DNA from: LMUY01 sp965199165
Lineage (GTDB): Bacteria; Pseudomonadota; Alphaproteobacteria; Acetobacterales; Acetobacteraceae
Assembly: GCA_965199165.1 (NCBI GenBank)
Contig: OZ240681.1
Location: forward strand, 1,302,001-1,366,000
Length of the DNA: 64,000 nt
Reading direction: 5' to 3'
Translations under genes and position numbers: made by a program
Notes under the pieces: generated by a model
The model's database searches: none
The model's input: the letters and a program-made list of their open reading frames with translations, nothing else
Told to the model about the DNA's origin: nothing
Shown: piece by piece, positions 61,308-64,000 of the stretch
Layout: every line of letters begins with the position of its first letter
Numbering within the stretch: position 1 is the stretch's first letter

Positions 61308-62642
61308 CTACCCGCCCGCCTGGCCAACCTCCACGCCGGCGGGGACGGGCTCGTCGCTCTGGGCGCCCAGGTAGTGCTGCATGTGCCGATACACCAGCCC
61401 CATGGCGGCGAACCCGACACAGGCCAGGACGGCAAGGTACAGCGGGGCGCCACGCCCATACACCCGGATCAGCCAAGTCAGCATGACCGGCGTCAACCCG
61501 CCGCCGAAGGCGACCGAGAGGTTGTAGGGGAAGGAGAACCCCGTCAGCCGCACTGAGGTCGGGAAGACGCTCGCCGTCATGCTCGTGTAGAGGCCGATGA
61601 ACCCGGCGCCGAGGCCCACGTAGCACCAGATCATGTAAAGGTTGGCCGCACCGCTGTTCACGTCGCCGATGTTGGAGAACATCCCGATCGCGGCCGCACA
61701 GGTGAGCACGGCCCCGATCACCATGGCGGTCCCCCGGCCGATGCGGTCGCCGATCCAACCCCACGCCAAACAGGTCGACGCGTAGAACACGATCGCCAGC
61801 GTGTTCGCCCAGTACACGGTGGCCGGCTTGATCTTGTATTGGCCGACCAGCAGCGTCGGCATGTATTGGAACATCACCGTCGTGATCTGGTTGGTGAACA
61901 GCCCCAGGCCGAAGACGAAGAAGCAGCTCGGCAGGAAGTCCTTGACGACCACGGCGAGCGGGAGCTTGCGGCTGATGTTGCGCGTGGCGCGGAGCTTGGC
62001 GAATAGCGGGGTCTCGTGCAGGTAGCGGCGCAGGTAGACGCTCACCAGGCCGAACAGGCCGCCGAGCAGGAACGGCAAGCGCCAGCCGAAGCTGTACAGC
62101 TGGTCATGGGTCAGGAAGCTGGACAGCAGCCCGGACGTGCTGGAGCCGATCGCGAGGCCGAAGAAGACGATGCCCTGCAGCACGGCGCAGTTGAACCCGA
62201 CGCGGCGCCGGGCGGAGTGCTCGGCGACGAAGATCACGGCGCCCGGCAGCTCGCCGGCCAGCGCGCATCCCTGCAGCAGCCGCATCAGCAGCAGCAGCGC
62301 CGGCGCCAGCCAGCCCACTTGCCCGTACGTCGGCAGCAGCCCGATGCAGAGCGTGGGGACGGCCATCAGCAGCAGCGACAGCAAGAACATCTTCTTGCGG
62401 CCGATCTTGTCGCCGAAATGCGCGATGACGATGCCGGCGACCGGCCGGACGAAATAGCCCAGCGCGAAGATCGCGTAGGTCTGCAGCAACCGCACCCATT
62501 CCGGGCTCTGCGGCGGGAAGAACACGCCGCTCAGGACGAGGGTCAGGAACACGAACACGGTGAAGTCGTAGTATTCGAGTGCCGACCCGATGGAGCTTAG
62601 GACTACAGTCCTAAGCTCGGTTTTGGACATCCTGTCGGTCAT
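61308..62642 (-). CDS. MFS transporter, MHS (metabolite:H+ symporter) family
   Basis: 444 residues, twelve predicted helices. SSIGSALEYYDFTVFVFLT in helix 1 and HFGDKIGRKKMFLLSL, plus GELPGAVIFVAEHS in the first half, are typical of MHS carriers (citrate, shikimate, proline/betaine). ATG 62642 follows GAGGGGG. It is 59 bp after the small hydro-lyase subunit and likely imports the organic acid degraded by this cluster. Confidence 0.92.
   Translation of the reverse strand: MTDRMSKTELRTVVLSSIGSALEYYDFTVFVFLTLVLSGVFFPPQSPEWVRLLQTYAIFALGYFVRPVAGIVIAHFGDKIGRKKMFLLSLLLMAVPTLCIGLLPTYGQVGWLAPALLLLMRLLQGCALAGELPGAVIFVAEHSARRRVGFNCAVLQGIVFFGLAIGSSTSGLLSSFLTHDQLYSFGWRLPFLLGGLFGLVSVYLRRYLHETPLFAKLRATRNISRKLPLAVVVKDFLPSCFFVFGLGLFTNQITTVMFQYMPTLLVGQYKIKPATVYWANTLAIVFYASTCLAWGWIGDRIGRGTAMVIGAVLTCAAAIGMFSNIGDVNSGAANLYMIWCYVGLGAGFIGLYTSMTASVFPTSVRLTGFSFPYNLSVAFGGGLTPVMLTWLIRVYGRGAPLYLAVLACVGFAAMGLVYRHMQHYLGAQSDEPVPAGVEVGQAGG
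62593..62618. repeat. Perfect 12-bp inverted repeat near the 5' end of the MFS gene
   Basis: Arms GAGCTTAGGACT and AGTCCTAAGCTC flank a 2-bp spacer (AC), 24-49 bases inside the MFS coding region. It encodes ordinary residues (ELRTVVLSS), but the symmetry is striking. It could be a binding site for the LacI-type regulator encoded downstream, or an mRNA hairpin just after the start codon. Confidence 0.6.
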
Positions 62643-62701
62643 GGTTCCCCCTCGAAAAGTGACCGGCGCCGTTGTTGTTCTGTCGCGCCTGGCCGGTGCC
62701 G

Positions 62702-63253
62702 CTAGGCGGCCGCGGCTGGAAGCTGGTCCTTGCCGACCGTCTCCCACCACTGCTTGATCACGCCGATGGTCCCGCCCAGCGCGATGGTCTCGCGCAGGCC
62801 CTCCGGCACCGGCGCGAACGCCACCTGCGTGCCGCGCGTGTGGTTGACGAGGCTGCCGGTCAGGAAGTCGGCCTCGATATCGTCGCCTTCGTCGGCCGCC
62901 TGGCTGATGCCGACACAGTCCGTCGCGATCAACGTCCCGCAGCTGATGGCCGCCCGGAAATTGAGGAACGGCATCGACTCGCACAGCACGCCGAGGCCAA
63001 GCCCGCGCATCGCGATGTAGCCGCCGAAATGCGCCTTGCCCTTGCCGAAGTTGCGCCCGGCCAGGATGATGTCGCCCGGCTTCACCCGGTCGGCGAAGCC
63101 CGGGTCGAACTCCTTGAACAGGTTCGGGATCAGCAGGCTCAGGTCGGAGGTGCGGTCCTTGGCGAACTTGAACGCCATGATGGCGCCGTCATGCGGCACG
63201 TCGTCGCCGAACTTGCGGCACGTGCCGCGCAGGTGCCACTTGTAATCGGTCAT
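62702..63253 (-). CDS. 3-isopropylmalate dehydratase-type small subunit (aconitase swivel domain)
   Basis: 183 residues of the LeuD/aconitase-swivel fold: LAGRNFGKGKAHFGGYIAMR is the conserved (G-R-N-F-G)-type loop, and FLNFRAAISCGTLIATDC follows. It forms a hydro-lyase with the large subunit encoded 13 bp upstream. The genomic setting (transporter, amidohydrolase, enolase-superfamily enzyme) points to a catabolic hydro-lyase rather than leucine synthesis, but the substrate is not determinable. Confidence 0.85.
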   Translation of the reverse strand: MTDYKWHLRGTCRKFGDDVPHDGAIMAFKFAKDRTSDLSLLIPNLFKEFDPGFADRVKPGDIILAGRNFGKGKAHFGGYIAMRGLGLGVLCESMPFLNFRAAISCGTLIATDCVGISQAADEGDDIEADFLTGSLVNHTRGTQVAFAPVPEGLRETIALGGTIGVIKQWWETVGKDQLPAAAA

Positions 63254-63266
63254 CGCGGATCTCCTC

Positions 63267-64000
63267 TCAGGCGGGGATGGGCATGGAGCGAGGGTCGGTG
63301 ATCTGGCCGGACACGGCGGACACGGCGACGGTGGCCGGGCTGCCGAGATAGATGTCCGCGTCCTTGGCGCCCATGCGGCCGAAGGTGTTGACCGCCGCGG
63401 TGGAGATGGACGCCTCCCCGCTGCCGAGCAGCCCCATCGTGCCGCCGGAGCACGGCCCACAGCCGGACGGCAGCATGATCGCGCCCGCATCCATGAACAC
63501 GGACATCAGCCCGTCATCCACCAGGCGCTTGGCCGATTGCTGCGTGCCGGGCACCACGAACAGACGCACGCCGGACGCGACCTTACGGCCGCGCAGCACC
63601 TCCGCGGCGGTGCGCAGGTCATCGTACATCCCCGACCCGCAGGAGCCGATGAACGCGTGGTTGATCGTCTTGCCGACGACCGTGGAGATGTCGGCCGCAT
63701 TCTCCGGGGCGCCCGGGAGGGCCACCTGCGGCTCGAGCGTCGACAGGTCGAACGTCAGGTCGGCCTCGAACGTCGCGTCCGGATCGCTGTAGACCGGCTC
63801 GTATGGGCGCCCGGCCACGGCGGCAACGTCCGCCAGCACCGCCGCCGATGGCGGGATGAACACGTTGATGGCACTGACCTCGGTCGGCGTGTTGCAGAGT
63901 GCGACGCGTTGCGCCAGGTCGAACTGCTCCAACGCGTCGCCGGCGAGCTCCAGCACGCGGTAGGCGATGTCGACGCCCCAGTCGCCGTTGCTCAGGTGCT
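63267..64000 (-). CDS. Aconitase/3-isopropylmalate dehydratase-type large subunit (5' end outside window)
   Basis: The frame is open to the window edge, so only the C-terminal ~245 residues are present. The [4Fe-4S] cysteine motifs are seen as FIGSCGSGMYDDLR and LPSGCGPCSGG. The segment ends normally at GQITDPRSMPIPA. With the small subunit it would make a LeuC/LeuD-type hydro-lyase. Confidence 0.88.
   Translation of the reverse strand, partial: HLSNGDWGVDIAYRVLELAGDALEQFDLAQRVALCNTPTEVSAINVFIPPSAAVLADVAAVAGRPYEPVYSDPDATFEADLTFDLSTLEPQVALPGAPENAADISTVVGKTINHAFIGSCGSGMYDDLRTAAEVLRGRKVASGVRLFVVPGTQQSAKRLVDDGLMSVFMDAGAIMLPSGCGPCSGGTMGLLGSGEASISTAAVNTFGRMGAKDADIYLGSPATVAVSAVSGQITDPRSMPIPA

Noticed and set aside
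58652..61486. A 944-codon plus-strand open frame across the amidohydrolase and LacI genes
   Set aside because: The composition is Arg/His/Gln-rich with no motif, and the minus strand carries recognisable, overlapping genes.

Overview
This window comes from a high-GC alphaproteobacterium. Gene content (LivFHM importers, a giant cyclic-glucan synthase, phosphoketolase with acetate kinase, a cyanide-insensitive-type bd oxidase, FixJ-type signalling) fits Rhodospirillales/Acetobacteraceae best, but no rRNA or other phylogenetic marker is present, so the family is an inference.

Layout. 1-5.7 kb: the end of a branched-chain amino acid-type ABC importer (partial LivF, two tandem binding proteins, LivH, LivM) and a methyltransferase. 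5.8-7.9 kb: tRNA-Arg(ACG) followed by a graveyard of broken mobile DNA (a hypothetical membrane protein, a prophage terminase tail fused to a Tn3 transposase piece, an ABC permease stub). 7.9-43 kb: a stress, fermentation and low-oxygen region. It holds a 2.8-kaa cyclic beta-1,2-glucan synthase, a receiver protein, acetate kinase, phosphoketolase, a stress protein, an FMN reductase, a malic enzyme/P-type ATPase/AEC carrier operon, a universal stress protein with a BON protein, VIT- and NRAMP-type metal transporters, a 1469-residue CheB-CheR-PAS-kinase-REC-REC-LuxR sensor/regulator, a frameshifted alcohol dehydrogenase and cydAB. Pseudogene scraps lie between them (CheB, aldolase, ArsB, DMT, BON, transposase). 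43-51 kb: a complete malonate decarboxylase operon (carrier, mdcA, C, D, E, G, B, H) and a divergent fasciclin lipoprotein. 51-54.5 kb: a small mobile island (IS630 and IS5 remnants, plasmid-type hypothetical, Fic protein, relaxase tail). 54.5-64 kb: a catabolic gene set on the minus strand (aconitase-type hydro-lyase large and small subunits, MHS-type MFS transporter, LacI regulator, amidohydrolase, periplasmic binding protein, enolase-superfamily enzyme, alpha/beta hydrolase).

Main observation. An 18-bp box, TGAGTAGTTTCCGANNCT, recurs 12 times between 7.9 and 50.4 kb, on both strands. Nearly every copy points toward a start codon about 35-145 bp away. The genes behind it are the glucan synthase, receiver/ackA, xfp, the stress protein, the BON/USP pair, a second receiver, adh, cydAB, the malonate operon and the fasciclin lipoprotein. 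Several copies have a TA-containing putative -10 about 27 bp downstream, which suits an activator bound near -40. The fused kinase in the middle of the region ends in a FixJ-type receiver plus LuxR helix-turn-helix and is the obvious candidate regulator. I infer a locally clustered redox/energy-stress regulon that produces acetyl-phosphate and ATP (Xfp, Ack), uses malonate (Mdc), respires at low oxygen (CydAB), and protects the envelope and proteins (glucan, BON, USP, fasciclin).

Much of the region is decaying: at least ten broken genes were found, several as chimeric junctions between unrelated fragments.
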